A stretch of 64,000 nt of DNA from Ameyamaea chiangmaiensis (GTDB lineage: Bacteria > Pseudomonadota > Alphaproteobacteria > Acetobacterales > Acetobacteraceae). This document shows, piece after piece, positions 63,979 through 64,000 of this stretch. A program made the translations under genes and the position numbers. The notes under the pieces were generated by a model. That model did not search any database. It was not told the DNA's origin and saw nothing but the letters and a program-made list of their open reading frames with translations. Location of the stretch: contig NZ_BAPT01000038.1 of NCBI RefSeq assembly GCF_025995235.1, forward strand, positions 1 to 64,000, read 5' to 3'. The stretch's first letter is position 1. The number at the start of each line of letters is the position of its first letter.

Positions 63979-64000
63979 GCGGTGGACGCCCGAATGACCA
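63975..64000 (+). CDS. Possible start of the next operon gene (cut by window edge)
   Basis: An ATG at 63975 overlaps the DppC-like stop (ATGA), the same coupling used throughout this cluster. Only eight codons are inside the window (MSGGRPND), so no function can be given. Confidence 0.35.

Overview
The window looks like the chromosome of a GC-rich alphaproteobacterium, most likely an acetic acid bacterium or a relative in the Acetobacteraceae/Rhodospirillales. The grounds are the strongly GC-biased coding sequence, an OprB-type sugar porin, a three-gene proton-translocating transhydrogenase (pntAA-pntAB-pntB), and a type VI secretion (T6SS) locus laid out like the Agrobacterium imp locus. The genus assignment is inference; no rRNA, tRNA, CRISPR array or insertion sequence was recognised.

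Layout. (1) 1-6715: a BetI-like TetR regulator running off the left edge, choline/betaine ABC transporter genes (permease and ATPase, no binding protein), an OprB porin and a polyphosphate kinase 2. (2) 6815-8891: an unrecognised 447-aa protein and a small secreted protein, divergently transcribed. (3) 8888-33101: a T6SS. A leftward operon reads tssA-tssB-tssC-tssC2-tagJ-tssE-tssF-tssG. A rightward arm reads tssH(clpV)-putative nuclease-hcp-vgrG-fha-tssK-tssL-tssM-tagF. Gene order and the paired TssC proteins match Agrobacterium imp/hcp; no tssJ, PAAR or adaptor gene is visible. (4) 33253-40604: a regulatory module with a VirA-like histidine kinase, a lipoprotein-like peptidoglycan-binding protein, a Tll0287/HAMP sensor, Ser/Thr kinase PpkA, phosphatase PppA and a VirG-like response regulator, mostly joined by start/stop overlaps. 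(5) 40733-46664: zinc alcohol dehydrogenase, transhydrogenase and L-serine dehydratase. (6) 47230-64000: a TonB-dependent receptor and a hydantoin-racemase-like gene reading left. A long rightward run follows: GntR regulator, sulfurtransferase, cyclic-amidohydrolase, MalY/PatB C-S lyase, two Opp/Dpp ATPases, M20 carbamoylase-like amidase, CapA-like protein, D-2-hydroxyacid dehydrogenase, Dpp-type binding protein, two permeases and the start of another gene.

Most interesting points. The divergent tssA/tssH promoter region carries TACAATTGAAAC (18194-18205), an exact match to the Agrobacterium vir box (TNCAATTGAAAY), while the same locus encodes VirA-like and VirG-like proteins. This suggests a self-contained VirA/VirG circuit that controls a T6SS rather than a type IV system. 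Second, the gene between clpV and hcp has endonuclease/exonuclease/phosphatase-type motifs and no visible immunity gene, so it is a candidate effector. Third, the right-hand cluster combines ring opening, N-decarbamoylation, racemisation, C-S cleavage and sulfur transfer with its own importer. It could be an undescribed pathway for a sulfur-containing cyclic ureide, hydantoin or N-carbamoyl amino acid.
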